Numbered from the stretch's first letter, positions 46,445 through 55,885 are shown. The stretch is DNA of 64,000 nt from Rothia aeria (GCA_002355935.1 AP017895.1:1488001-1552000); one strand, 5' to 3'. Translations and numbers: made by a program. Notes: generated by a model from the sequence alone, not told the origin.

Positions 46445-46744
46445 ATGAATGCTGATAATACTGTTAACGTTCAAATTTATTGGAGATCTCGAGAAGAAGG
46501 CGGTAGGAAGACGATTCCCCCTATTGGTCTTTTTTATCCTGTAAGTGAATTTGAAGATGGAGTTTTTCAAGAGAATTTTCCTAGGAGTATAGTCTTAGAT
46601 ATTTACGAGCACTTACCAAGTAAAAATATGAGTTATGCAAGAGCTCGGTTTCTTATAAGAAAAAATGACAAAATACCGCTGGGTACGAAATTTAAAATTT
46701 TTGATGGAGCGAGATGTATTGCGGATGTTATGTCAACTTTTTAA
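46445..46744 (+). CDS. Small protein resembling the EF-Tu C-terminal domain
   Basis: An intact 99-residue gene (ATG at 46445, weak upstream GGGAGATG). VNVQIYWRSREEGGRKTIP, PIGLFYPVSEFEDG, ARARFLIRKNDKIPLGTKF and KIFDGARCIADV follow the beta-barrel pattern of the third domain of elongation factor Tu (EVY-L--EEGGR-T...F-IREG-R-VG-G). Stand-alone proteins of this type exist in diverse bacteria. In a toxin-immunity neighbourhood it could be a decoy or antidote for an EF-Tu- or tRNA-directed toxin; this is speculation. Confidence 0.5.
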   Translation: MNADNTVNVQIYWRSREEGGRKTIPPIGLFYPVSEFEDGVFQENFPRSIVLDIYEHLPSKNMSYARARFLIRKNDKIPLGTKFKIFDGARCIADVMSTF

Positions 46745-46885
46745 ATAAACATGGGCTGGGGCTTGGAATAACAACACAATAAGGCCGTCAGCAATATAAA
46801 CCCTTTTAGAGGTAAGGGCATGCACCCATAATGAATAACGGTTATCTTGCCAAAGTTTTGTTACTGAGGGGCGGGAGAAGGAATA

Positions 46886-47146
46886 GTGGATGCAGTAGGT
46901 TACACTGAAAAGGATGGGGACTGCACGATCCGATTCAGCAATGATGAGCTGCTGGTTATCTTTGACTGGATCGCCCAGTCTAACCAGCACGAAAATAATG
47001 AGTTGGATTCTGCCACGCAGCTAATATTTGAAGAATTTGAATGTTTACTGGAATCTATATTGGCAGAACCTTTTGATAATGACTATAGGCTACTCGTGCG
47101 AGCGGCGAAGTCAAGAATTATCCGGGAAGCACAGCGGGGATTTTAA
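46886..47146 (+). CDS. Hypothetical small protein (86 aa)
   Basis: A GTG start at 46886 with GGGAGAAGGA upstream. The text (YTEKDGDCTIRFSNDELLV, FDWIAQSNQHENNELDSAT, FEEFECLLESILAEP, LVRAAKSRIIREAQRGF) is coherent and helical, with host-like composition. No family is recognised. It converges with the next gene, 7 bp apart. Confidence 0.5.
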   Translation: MDAVGYTEKDGDCTIRFSNDELLVIFDWIAQSNQHENNELDSATQLIFEEFECLLESILAEPFDNDYRLLVRAAKSRIIREAQRGF

Positions 47147-47153
47147 ATAGGCT

Positions 47154-47513
47154 CTACTCCATCGTGTAGGGCTTGAGGTTATTATCATTTCTGTATTTTT
47201 CCTCCCAGTCATAGTAGTCTTGTGGCTGATCCACTGTGTGGCCCTTGTGCCAGTACCCTTCGCCGTAGGCTAGTATCATAGCCCAGTGGTATTCTTCGTC
47301 GTGGCAGAGCATGCCCACAGAATGGTAGTTAATACCTGCGTCAGAGCATAGTGGGGCATTCTTTATCATGTCATATGCCAGTTCAGGGGTAAAGCCAAGG
47401 TAACGGGTTAGTATTCCGTGTATCGTGCACAGCCAAGTTTTTCTATGAAAAATAAGTTGATCTCCGGTTTCTGGATCGGTGAATACCATATTGTCATGAG
47501 CATCTTCAAACAT
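47154..47513 (-). CDS. Hypothetical protein, immunity-like (119 aa)
   Basis: An intact gene: DNMVFTDPETGDQLIFH, TWLCTIHGILTRYLGFTPE, NYHSVGMLCHDEEYHWAMI and YYDWEEKYRND. The middle E-YHWAM--AYGEGYW and final YYDWEE recur in small proteins that I associate with toxin loci of Gram-positives. Composition is intermediate between host and foreign block. It marks the right flank of the block, mirroring the Imm22-like gene on the left. Confidence 0.5.
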   Translation of the reverse strand: MFEDAHDNMVFTDPETGDQLIFHRKTWLCTIHGILTRYLGFTPELAYDMIKNAPLCSDAGINYHSVGMLCHDEEYHWAMILAYGEGYWHKGHTVDQPQDYYDWEEKYRNDNNLKPYTME

Positions 47514-47693
47514 GTGTTTTTCGTTTCAGTTTAAGTTTCTAATACTTTGCACAAGAGTACCCTAAACACATATAAAAATGGTAAATATTGTCATGTGGTT
47601 AGTGGAATAGTTCACTGTATTATAGAAAATTTGTTATGTGCGTTTTATGGTTAAAACTACATCTTATAGTGAGCTAAAACACTGGAGGTTCTC

Positions 47694-48722
47694 ATGAAGG
47701 CAGTTGTTGTTCCTGAACACATTGATGGCTCAGTAGTCGTTACTGATGTTCCCGTACCCGAGGTGGGGTACGGCCAGGCACTCGTAAAGCTAGAGTATTC
47801 CGGCGTCTGTCACACCGACTTGCACGTTGCAGCTGGCGATTTTGGTAAGGTTCCGGGACGCATCTTGGGGCATGAAGGTATTGGTATTGTCACCGAAGTT
47901 GGTGAAGGCGTTGAATCTCTCAAGCCCGGCGATCGAGTCTCTATTGCCTGGTTCTTCCAAGGATGCGGGCACTGCGAATACTGCACCTCCGGCCGGGAGA
48001 CGCTGTGCCGTACCGTCAAGAATGCGGGCTACACCGTGGACGGCGCCATGAGTGAGTATGCCCTCGTTACGGCGGACTATGCCGTGAAGGTCCCCGAAGG
48101 TTTGGATGCTGCACAGGCAAGCTCGATTACTTGCGCGGGCGTAACCACCTATAAGGCGACGAAGGAATCTCAGGTGCGGCCGGGACAGTGGTTGGTCGCC
48201 TACGGTGCTGGCGGGCTGGGCAACCTGGCGGTGCAGTACGCCAAGAAGGTTTTCGGCGCCAAGGTTATTGCCGTCGATATTAATGATGACAAGCTGAAGT
48301 TTGCCGCTGAAACCGGTGCCGACGTCACGATTAACGGTCGTGAGGTTGAGGATGTGCCAGCGAAGATTCGTGAGGTGACTGGCGGGGGAGCACAAGCCGC
48401 CGTAGTGACTGCGGTATCGAAGGTCGCTTTTAACCAGGCGGTTGAAAGCGTGCGTGCCGGGGGCAGCGTAGTAGCTGTGGGGCTTCCGCCCGAGAAGATG
48501 GAACTGTCTATCGCGAAGATTGTTCTTGATGGGATTCGCGTGCTCGGTTCGCTGGTTGGTACTCGCCAGGATCTTGCTGAGGCGTTCCAGTTCGGCGCCG
48601 ATGGGCTCGTTGTTCCGCTGGTTCAGCTGCGTAAGGTTGAAGAGGCTCCGCAGGTATTCGAGGAGATGGGCGCAGGTAAGATTACCGGGCGTATGGTGCT
48701 CGATTTCGCAAGTATCTGGTAA
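47694..48722 (+). CDS. adhP: Zinc-dependent alcohol dehydrogenase (AdhP type)
   Basis: A 342-residue medium-chain dehydrogenase interconverting primary alcohols and aldehydes with NAD. Catalytic zinc ligands are in [11 protein letters not shown] and GHEGIGIV. Four Cys of the structural zinc are in [16 protein letters not shown]. The nucleotide fold is [22 protein letters not shown] precedes the ATG. Composition is host-like, and it has its own AT-rich upstream region, so it is the first native gene to the right of the block. A strong terminator follows. Confidence 0.96.
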   Translation: MKAVVVPEHIDGSVVVTDVPVPEVGYGQALVKLEYSGVCHTDLHVAAGDFGKVPGRILGHEGIGIVTEVGEGVESLKPGDRVSIAWFFQGCGHCEYCTSGRETLCRTVKNAGYTVDGAMSEYALVTADYAVKVPEGLDAAQASSITCAGVTTYKATKESQVRPGQWLVAYGAGGLGNLAVQYAKKVFGAKVIAVDINDDKLKFAAETGADVTINGREVEDVPAKIREVTGGGAQAAVVTAVSKVAFNQAVESVRAGGSVVAVGLPPEKMELSIAKIVLDGIRVLGSLVGTRQDLAEAFQFGADGLVVPLVQLRKVEEAPQVFEEMGAGKITGRMVLDFASIW

Positions 48723-48740
48723 ATCCTCCTTACTAGAGAA

Positions 48741-48784
48741 AAGGGTGTTCCCCCTACCCACATGGGTAGGGGGAACACCCTTTC
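48741..48784. terminator. Bidirectional terminator between adhP and the lysozyme gene
   Basis: A perfect 20-bp stem pairs 48741-48760 with 48765-48784 (AAAGGGTGTTCCCCCTACCC and its complement) around loop ACAT. A-run and T-run at the ends serve both converging genes. Confidence 0.93.
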
Positions 48785-48807
48785 AGTTATGCATACCTAG
48801 CAGGTGG

Positions 48808-50320
48808 TTAGCGCATGCGGTACAAGAATGCTGCCATAGCTCCGCGGCTAACAGAATCGTACGGGCGGAAAGTGCCATCACCGTAACCTGCGGTGATCTT
48901 CCGGGACTCAAGCCAGATGATTTCGCGGTAGAAGGAGTTATTGGCGCGAACATCCTTAAACCCGGAACCGTGAACTGCCGGGATGGCGGGGCTGCCGCTG
49001 TAACGGTACAAGAATGCTGCAGTTGCTTCACGGCTGACGGCATCGTTCGGGCGGAAAGTACCATCACCGTAACCGGTGGTGATACCGCGCTGGTGCATCC
49101 ACACGATTTCCTTATAGAAGGGATGGTTGGTGGGCACATCCGAGAAGGGGACGTTTTCGGCAGGTTTACAGCGGGAGAGCCAGCCATCCGGTAGAAGTAT
49201 GCTGCCATTGCGCCGCGTTCTACGCTTTGATCCGGGCGGAAAGTACCATCACCGTAACCGGTGGTGATATTCCGTGAAGCAAGCCACTCAATTTCAGTGT
49301 AGAAAGCCGCGTGAGTAGGAACATCGCTGAAACGGGTCTTTACTGCGGGCTTAGGAGCCGGTGCGGGCGTAGCCGGGTGCCATGAGCGGTTGGTTGCCTG
49401 CGGGTTGGAGGCTAAAGCCTTCAGATCATTGAAGGAACCAGGGAAGAAATTGGAGTCACCAACAAACGGGCCGTCGGCTGAGAACTGCCAAATATCGTAG
49501 GACTTCCACCCGTTGGGAGTGGGACCGGGAACATAGTTATAGTTCGCCAGGTGAAGCAGAGTCTTACCGAACTCGCCGGTTCCTACACACTGGCTCCACC
49601 AAGAGTTAGCGGTATAGACCATAGGGTAGCGTCCGGTGAGTGAGCGGTAGGTTTCGTTAAAATCACGAATCCAGTTAGTCAGCTGGGCAGGGCTCAGGTT
49701 GTAGCAGGTATTGCCATACTGGGAGTAGGGGTTGAACTCAATGTCGAGTAGACCAGGAAGGGTGCGGCCGTCATTGCTCCAGCCCCCACCATGGTTCACA
49801 AAGTAGCGAGCCTGGTCGGCACCTGAGGAGGTGCGGGGTTGGCAAAGTGGTAGGCTCCGCGGATCATACCAACATCGGCTGATCCAACATACTGCTGTGC
49901 GAAGTAAGGGTTGGTGTAGTAGGTGCCCTCAGTTGCTTTGGTGTACGCAAAGCGTGCACCGCCGTTGTATGCTTCCTGCCAACGCACATTGCCTTGGTGA
50001 GAGGAGACATCCATACCGAGGGTGCCGCCGCTGGGCGTCCAGGTTGCTGCAGGGCCAACTCCTTTGGCACGCCCGTGCCCGCCCGGTGCCTCGGTAGCGC
50101 CTTCAGCTGGTAGGCCAAGACGTTTACGCTCACCAGCACCCATGGCGGTGTTCATGTCTTCGGTGGGCGGGGGAACATCCTCATAAGATATCGTGGCGGA
50201 GGGGTCAGTGACGGGTTCTTCAGCCGCGGCAGCTGGGGCGAAAGAACCTGCCAGCATGGAGAGAGCACCTAGCGAGACCAGGCATTTAGATAGTTTCTGA
50301 TTCCGAGAGAAGAGGCTCAT
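48808..50320 (-). CDS. Secreted GH25 lysozyme (muramidase) with three SLH domains (two one-base frameshifts)
   Basis: The ATG at 50320 begins a signal peptide ([22 protein letters not shown]). A Pro/Glu linker leads to a GH25 domain (about residues 95-320): [38 protein letters not shown] and the catalytic [10 protein letters not shown]. Then come three S-layer homology repeats, each with FSDV...FY-EI-WL and [11 protein letters not shown]. As written there are two breaks: near 49830 (one extra base in the CC run on the coding strand) and at 49165-49167 (one extra A on the coding strand); repaired length is 504 residues. It cleaves peptidoglycan, and the SLH repeats would tether it to the wall. 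Confidence 0.9.
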
Positions 50321-51557
50321 AGTATAAGTAACCTGCAATCTTCAAATAGACTTGTGTTTGAGTGTGAATAAACGTGAAGTTGAGTGACATCTACGCATTA
50401 GTGCTTTCGGGGTCTTTTAATGCCCCTGGATTATTTTGCATCTTTACTGAGAGCTCACAATAAAGATGCACCCTTGCACGCATCTCATTGTAGGGAAAGA
50501 TTTTGTTAATTTTCAAGATAGATACTCAGTTAACGGGCCCCTTCAGGTAGGGGTAGAATTTGTTGGACTAAAGCCTTAAGGAACGAATACATAAAGGTAA
50601 GAGTATTCTAGTATCTGATTGAACATAACATAAAGTGTGTGCGATGGTTGAGGTGGTTAGTTGAAGCTAAAGGTTCATAGAGCGTTGTATAAAGATTGAA
50701 TTTTTATGCTAATCCGTGCACGCATATTCTTCAACTGGAAAGTAATTTTTCTTCTAATTGGAGATGATTTGTGCCACAATCCCTTGCATCTTGAGTTGCC
50801 TTCTTCGATTTCTGTGGTGCTGACGCTTAGGTAAGGCCTTGACCGTCTCTTTAAGGAGGATGTGGATGTTCTGCAGGGAGTGAAGGCTGGGGGAGTGATT
50901 GGTTACTGGTACGGCTGACGCTCGTATAGGTCAGGCAAAATACTCGCATACCTATGCAGGTTGTTATTACAGTATGTTCCTTAGGTGATCGAGGTGGGAA
51001 GAATAAAGATGTGGTGTATATCGAAAGGTAGTGTATAGGTATGCCCTTGTCTTCTTAGGGTTATTATTACGTATAAGGTGCAACCATTATCTGCTTTTTG
51101 CCACCCATAAAAATACCCATGAGATATGTCACGTTCAATGATTGATGGTGTTCTGTGGGATCGTGGGAGCGGTCCACGGCTTACAGAGACTACCTGCTAA
51201 TCTATGCACATCTGTGAAGGTGCAGACCTGCTGCCCTTGCCCCTCTTAGTTACCTTCTTTGGTAAGGGGGCGTGTGCCTGTGTGCGGTATGGGTCTGAAG
51301 TCGCCACCTTATCCAGCGGGCTTGAGTGACACACTATGAGTGCAAGGTCTGTCTCGGTCTTTTTTCTGGCGGGGTGATCTGTAGTTTTGCTGCGAGGAAT
51401 GTGGTTCTGGGGCCAGGTGGGAAATGCGTATGTGTAGGTGAGAATAATGTGTGTGTATTTTGAGAATAAAAAAGGAGGTGGGCCGCACACACAAGACCCA
51501 CCTCCAGCTCTCCAAATACAGTTAACGCGGCCTCGCATCCGCTGTACTCGGAAACCT
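50321..51557. other. Long intergenic region (1.2 kb) with a hairpin
   Basis: No convincing gene is seen on either strand. Near the right end, GGAGGTGGG (51474-51482) pairs with CCCACCTCC (51497-51505), a terminator-like stem preceded by an A-run. A cluster of AT-rich sequence just right of 50321 should contain the lysozyme promoter. The region is unusually long for this compact genome and may hold an RNA gene or decayed sequence. Confidence 0.4.
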
Positions 51558-51591
51558 ACGGTCGGAGGAGGAGAGAAAAACCTCCGACCGT
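51558..51591. terminator. Hairpin downstream of the flavodoxin-like gene
   Basis: ACGGTCGGAGG (51558-51568) pairs with CCTCCGACCGT (51581-51591) around a purine-rich 12-nt loop. It lies 54 bp past the stop of the minus-strand flavodoxin-like gene. There is no long U-run, so termination strength is uncertain. Confidence 0.55.
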
Positions 51592-51645
51592 GTATCTATT
51601 GCCCTCGTTGGTATGGGGCAAGTTTGTAGGGAAGTGCTCTTTGAA

Positions 51646-52221
51646 TTAGATAAGCTTTGCTACTTCCTGTGCAAATGGCTCAAGGGATGCGCGGTTGGTG
51701 TAGTCTGCTCCCTCGGTACCATAGCAATCAAGCATCTGTTGGATGCCCTCATTTGGGTTGGGCTTAGCGGCAAGCCAGGCACGAACAGGGCCTTTGAGGG
51801 CTGCCTTATGGGTTAAGGATAGCTCTGACCATTTAATGCCGCCGCGTAAGTGAGCAACAGGCTGTCCTTCGGTGAGCTCAGCAGTGTAACTCTTGGCGAC
51901 AGCTTTATTTAAGAGGTCCTTGGAATACTCACCAGTAAATGAAACGGTGAAAAAGGCGGTGCGTTTGCGCTTGGGCAGTAAGAGGGGAACAATCTTTTTG
52001 CGTAATGAGGGTGCTCCGGTCAGGAATCCACCGTAGTCACTCCCACCAATTACTACAACGTCAGCAGCTTCTGCCTGTTCGGGGGTTACCTTAGCGGCGG
52101 GAACCGTTTCGACCTCGGGTGCCTGAGGCAAAGCTCGTAGATCTTCAGCGAGCCATGTGGCGTACTGCTCTGTGTAGCCATAGACTGAGCCGTAGATAAT
52201 AAGTGCGCGTGTGGTGGACAC
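51646..52221 (-). CDS. Flavodoxin domain-containing protein
   Basis: The start is taken as GTG at 52221 because GGAGG lies 6 nt upstream, giving VSTTRALIIYGSVYGYTEQY, the FMN-phosphate loop of flavodoxins (T/S-x-Y/T-G-x-T). Further on are ADVVVIGGSDYGGFL, RTAFFTVSFTG and a C-terminal helical part; 191 residues. Such proteins include HemG-type menaquinone-dependent protoporphyrinogen oxidases and electron carriers. It is not fused to another domain, so the partner is unknown. Confidence 0.8.
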   Translation of the reverse strand: MSTTRALIIYGSVYGYTEQYATWLAEDLRALPQAPEVETVPAAKVTPEQAEAADVVVIGGSDYGGFLTGAPSLRKKIVPLLLPKRKRTAFFTVSFTGEYSKDLLNKAVAKSYTAELTEGQPVAHLRGGIKWSELSLTHKAALKGPVRAWLAAKPNPNEGIQQMLDCYGTEGADYTNRASLEPFAQEVAKLI

Positions 52222-52564
52222 CGGCAACCTCCAGGGCAAATTTGCATAAAAGATACTAATTATTGATTCAAGTCTAGGGCAGGTGCCCCTAAATGTGAAA
52301 TCACCTCAAGGGTGACTCTATTCACAATAGAAGACTTGTGGGTATTAACCCTCCAAAAATGGTTGACAACTATGAGACTATCACCCCTTTTCTCTCCCAA
52401 TCTGCGGGCAAAAGTCCTATACTTGAAGGCAGGATATTCATAATACAGCACGTTGTGAACGTGCGGTTTTCTGTGGATACATGTGGGAGTTTCCCCGTGT
52501 GCTCCCGCACAAACAATGGGTCTTAGCCCTAAGGCCCGCGCCACAACTCACGAAGGTTAGGTAC
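52222..52564. other. Upstream region of pyk
   Basis: A small inverted repeat GCACGTT-GTG-AACGTGC lies at 52448-52464, in the presumed leader. TTGAAG followed by CATAATA-like text near 52420-52445 could be the promoter. No gene is supported. Confidence 0.4.
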
Positions 52565-54045
52565 ATGAGGCGAGCAAAATCGTTGCAACAATCGGTCCCT
52601 CCATCTCCGCACCCGACAAAATCGCCGCGGCAATCAATGCGGGCATGAATGTGTCCCGTTTGAACATGAGCCACGGTGACCATGATGTTCACACCAACTC
52701 TTACAACACTATTCGCGAACAGTCCGCAAAGCTCGGTAAGGAAGTTGCAATTCTTGCCGATTTGCAGGGGCCGAAGATCCGCTTGGAGCGTTTTAAGAAC
52801 GAGAAAGAAATCCTTGAGCCCGGTGCCGACTTCACCATTACCTCTGAAGAGGTAGAAGGTACTCAGGAAATCTGCGGTACCACTTATAAGGGGCTGCCCG
52901 GCGACGTGAAGCCTGGCGATAAACTATTGCTGGACGACGGCAAGATTCAGCTTGAAGCTGTTGAAGTTACCCCAACCCGTGTTCGTACCCGTGTTATCGT
53001 GGGTGGCCCGATCTCAAACAACAAGGGCATTAACTTGCCTGGTGCGGCTGTTTCGCTACCCGCGTTGACCGAGAAGGACGAAAATGACCTGCGTTTTGCA
53101 CTGCGCTTAGGCGTAGACATTATTGCGCTTTCCTTCGTCCGGTCCGGCAAAGATGTTGAGCGTGTGCACGAGATCATGGAGGAAGAAGGGCTGCGCATCC
53201 CCGTGATCGCCAAGATCGAAAAGCCGCAGGCGGTGGAGAACCTGCAGGACATTATTGATAAGTTCGACGGCATTATGGTTGCACGCGGCGATCTGGGTGT
53301 TGAGCTGCCGTTCTCTGAAGTTCCGTTGGTGCAGAAGCAAGCTATTCAAATGGCTCGCCGCTGGGCTAAGCCTGTGATTGTAGCTACCCAGGTGCTTGAG
53401 TCGATGATTAGCAACCCAACCCCCACTCGCGCGGAGGTCTCTGACTGCGCCAACGCAATTCTTGACGGTGCTGATGCGGTCATGCTGTCCGGTGAGACCT
53501 CAGTGGGTAAGTACCCGATTATTACGATCTCAGCGATGGCCTCCATTATTAGTGATACCGAGAAGAAGGGCCTGTACCGTGTGCCCGAACTCGACCGTAA
53601 GCCGCGTACCCGCGGCGGCGCTATTACCCGGGCAGCAGTAAATATTGCTGAGCAGCTGGATGTTGATTACATCAGCACTTTCACCCAGTCGGGTGACTCC
53701 GCCCGCCGTTTGGCTCGTTTGCGTCCCAAGAAGCCTGTGCTTGCGTTTACCCCGAACCCGAAGGTCCGTGCCTTTATCTCGCTGCTGTGGGGTGTTGAAG
53801 CAGCCCACGCGCAGCTCACTGCTGATACTGATGGTATGACCAAGATTGTGGACGACTACCTAATGGAGCATAACTTGGCAGAGAAGGGCGACCTGATCGT
53901 CATGACTGCCGGTTCGCCTCCCGGTGTTGCTGGCTCGACCAATACGGTCAGGGTGCACCGCATCGGTGACCGTGACGAGACCGGGGCTAAGCTGCCAGAG
54001 GAACGTGAAGCAGTGCGTCCTTACGCCGACGAAGATCACGACTAA
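52565..54045 (+). CDS. pyk: Pyruvate kinase (one-base frameshift near the start)
   Basis: The last step of glycolysis, making pyruvate and ATP from phosphoenolpyruvate. The ATG at 52565 opens MRRAK, and one extra A in AAAA (52576-52579) continues as IVATIGPSISAPDKIAAAI, joining the open frame at 52645. Signatures are NVSRLNMSHGDHDVH, ILADLQGPKIR, VIAKIEKPQAVENL, IMVARGDLGVELPF, VATQVLESMI and VMLSGETSVGKYP. Repaired length is 493 residues, normal. Without the repair the conserved N-terminal strand would be lost in a central enzyme, so an error is likely. Confidence 0.95.
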
Positions 54046-54086
54046 TACTCGGGTAGGCCCAGATTCTCTAGATTTTCGAGTTTATG

Positions 54087-54130
54087 AAAAGGTTGAGCCC
54101 CAAGGAGATTTCCTTGGGGCTCAACCTTTT
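54087..54130 (+). terminator. Rho-independent terminator of pyk
   Basis: A perfect 19-bp stem pairs 54087-54105 (AAAAGGTTGAGCCCCAAGG) with 54112-54130 around loop AGATTT, ending in TTTT. Confidence 0.93.
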
Positions 54131-54212
54131 CATGAAGGTAGCGGGTGATAATGTGCCCGCCAATAAAATCGGTGATTGTGATTCAGAGCTGATGAATCCC
54201 AGATGTGTGGGG

Positions 54213-54292
54213 TGCCCGAGGTGGGACTCGAACCCACACTCCGTAGAACCTGATTTTGAGTCAGGCGCGTCTGCCAATTCCGCCACTCGGGC
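54213..54292 (-). tRNA. tRNA-Leu (anticodon CAA)
   Basis: On the minus strand the acceptor GCCCGAG pairs with CTCGGGC, the D-arm region is GCGGAATTGGCAGAC, the anticodon stem CCTGA/TCAGG closes the loop CTCAAAA (anticodon CAA, reads UUG), a long variable region follows as in class II tRNAs, and the T-arm GTGGG-TTCGAGT-CCCAC is perfect. The CCA end is not encoded. It lies between pyk and the ANTAR regulator, on the opposite strand. Confidence 0.97.
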
Positions 54293-54475
54293 GCACACGC
54301 AATGTGTACGGCATTGATTCTACATCATACGGCGCCGCAAAATCGAATTTAGGGGAAAACAACGCCCAACCGTGCTCTACCCTAAATTTCTGAATGAAAC
54401 AAGTGTGTACTGTAGATGAAGAAATATGAACTGCTGTAGACTTGAGACGAGAAGAAATTGCAAAAGGAGAGAGTT

Positions 54476-55089
54476 TTGTCAGAGCAGACCACTCATGACC
54501 ACGAGGGAGACGCAGACGCTCCGGCACGCACCGTTGTTGTTGCCGAAGACGAAGCGCTGATCCGTCTCGACATCGTGGAAATCCTACGGGAACGCGGTTA
54601 CGAAGTCGTTGCTGAGACCGATAACGGGAAAACCGCCATTGAGCTCGCCCAAAAGCACCGGCCTAATCTGGTGCTCATGGACGTGAAGATGCCCATTATG
54701 GACGGCATTACCGCCGCCGAAGAGATCGGTAAGGAACAAATTGCCCCCGTAGTACTTTTAACCGCATTCAGCCAGAAGGAGCTGGTGGACCGCGCGGTTG
54801 AGGCTGGGGCCATGGCATATGTGGTAAAACCGTTCACTCCCAATGACCTGTTCCCTGCCATTGAAGTGGCTATTGCCAGGTACGAGCAAATTCGTGCCCT
54901 TGAAAAGAAGTGGGCACTATCCGCGACCAGTTCGAAACCCGTAAACTAGTGGACCGCGCAAAGTCATTGCTCATTACCAAAATGAGCCTGACCGAACCTG
55001 AAGCATTCCGCTGGATTCAAAAAACTTCGATGGATCGTCGTCTTTCAATGCGCGAAGTTTCAGACACCATCATTAAGCAGTTGTCATAG
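54476..55089 (+). CDS. pdtaR: ANTAR-domain response regulator, PdtaR type (one-base frameshift)
   Basis: A receiver domain (VVVAEDEALIRLDIVEIL, PNLVLMDVKMPIMDGI with phospho-acceptor Asp, VVLLTAFSQKELVDRA, AYVVKPF) is followed by an RNA-binding ANTAR domain. As written it stops at 54949; one extra A in AAAA (54903-54906) gives EVGTIRDQFETRKLVDRAK, LLITKMSLTEPEAFRWIQK, MSMREVSDTII-type text and a stop at 55089 (204 residues). AAAGGAG sets the start as TTG at 54476. Homologues respond to a soluble histidine kinase (PdtaS) and act by antitermination. It is placed next to pyk as in Mycobacterium and other actinobacteria. Confidence 0.92.
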
Positions 55090-55110
55090 GAACATAGAGA
55101 ACTGTAGCAG

Positions 55111-55156
55111 AAGGTGTGTGCCCCATAACGTAACGTTATGGGGGGGCACACACCTT
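55111..55156 (+). terminator. Terminator after the ANTAR regulator
   Basis: AAGGTGTGTGCCCC pairs with GGGGCACACACCTT; the apex ATAACG/CGTTAT extends it, with a small G bulge. The run TTTTT follows a few bases later. Confidence 0.85.
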
Positions 55157-55198
55157 AATCTTTTTAACGTTTAGAGAAGGTTGCCTCATCATCATGTT

Positions 55199-55390
55199 TT
55201 AGCGGGGAGCGGTTGGCGAGCTGGCCCATAGGGCCCCGACTGTCACAACTAACAGTGCTGGCCACCATAGGCCGCCCAGGTTGTATGCAGCAATAAAACA
55301 GACAATAACAGCCCCAATCAGAATAGGCATCGCAATGCGTTTGGCCCGTTTAATCTTGGGATACCGCTGATAATAGGGAGCGCGTGGCAT
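55199..55390 (-). CDS. Small membrane protein (63 aa)
   Basis: The ATG at 55390 has AAAGGAG 5 nt upstream; longer in-frame readings lack this. A basic start (PRAPYYQRYPKIKRAKR) is followed by two hydrophobic segments (MPILIGAVIVCFIAAYNLG and WWPALLVVTVGALWA). The family is unknown but of a type common in actinobacteria. It is co-oriented with the thioesterase gene 25 bp upstream, so they may share a transcript. Confidence 0.75.
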   Translation of the reverse strand: MPRAPYYQRYPKIKRAKRIAMPILIGAVIVCFIAAYNLGGLWWPALLVVTVGALWASSPTAPR

Positions 55391-55415
55391 GAGGCTCCTT
55401 TCCATGGATGGTACT

Positions 55416-55885
55416 TTAGCGGGCGGTGCGGGGGATAAGCATATTAGTGATGCGCGCCGAACATACGCCTCTGCCAGCCTCATCGGTAATTTCTATGGTG
55501 TGAACGCAGACGGTGCGTCCCAGCTTAACGGCGGTGCACACAGCGGTTACATATCCTGCAGTTGCTGGGCGCAGATGGGTTGCGTTAACATCCACCCCCA
55601 CAGCCATGCGTTCTATGCCCCGTGCACTCCGGAGGCTAGGGAGCCAAGGGTTTCAGCAAGAACCACGGACGCCCCACCGTGCAGGAGCCCCGCAGGCTGG
55701 GTGTTTGGTGCGACGGGCATCGTGGCTACCGCACGTTCGGCGGATAACTCGCTCAGGCGAATACCCATAGCGGGGATAAGCCCGCCAAGACCATGCGGGA
55801 AAAGAGGATGTAATTTCTCAGGAACACCGTGCGCGGTCAGTTCCGCGATGACGGTGGGGGAAAGCTCAAGGCTGGAATCAGTCAT
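55416..55885 (-). CDS. PaaI-family hotdog thioesterase (one-base frameshift)
   Basis: The ATG at 55885 begins MTDSSLELSPTVIAELTAH. The hotdog core has LGGLIPAMGIRLSELSAER, VAPNTQPAGLLHGGASVVL and AETLGSLAS, where the HGG and following Glu are typical of PaaI-type acyl-CoA thioesterases. One extra G on the coding strand near 55630 continues it as GSARGIERMAVGVDVNA, THLRPATAGYVTAVCTAV and TIEITDEAGRGVCSARITN to 55416, 156 residues. The exact acyl-CoA is unknown; hydroxybenzoyl- or naphthoyl-CoA thioesterases are possible. Confidence 0.88.

Noticed and set aside
29600-47500. Native Gram-positive WapA/YD-repeat toxin locus
   Set aside because: Exact Neisseriaceae uptake sequences, DUS-pair terminators and a Tox-PAAR-like N-terminus are not expected for a WapA-type system, which has a signal peptide and wall-binding repeats.
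29528-47693. Insertion sequences or prophage within the block
   Set aside because: I saw no transposase, integrase, terminal inverted repeats with target duplication, or phage structural gene.
51438-51629. Short open frames in the 51.2-51.6 kb region
   Set aside because: They are built around hairpin and low-complexity sequence with no ribosome binding site.
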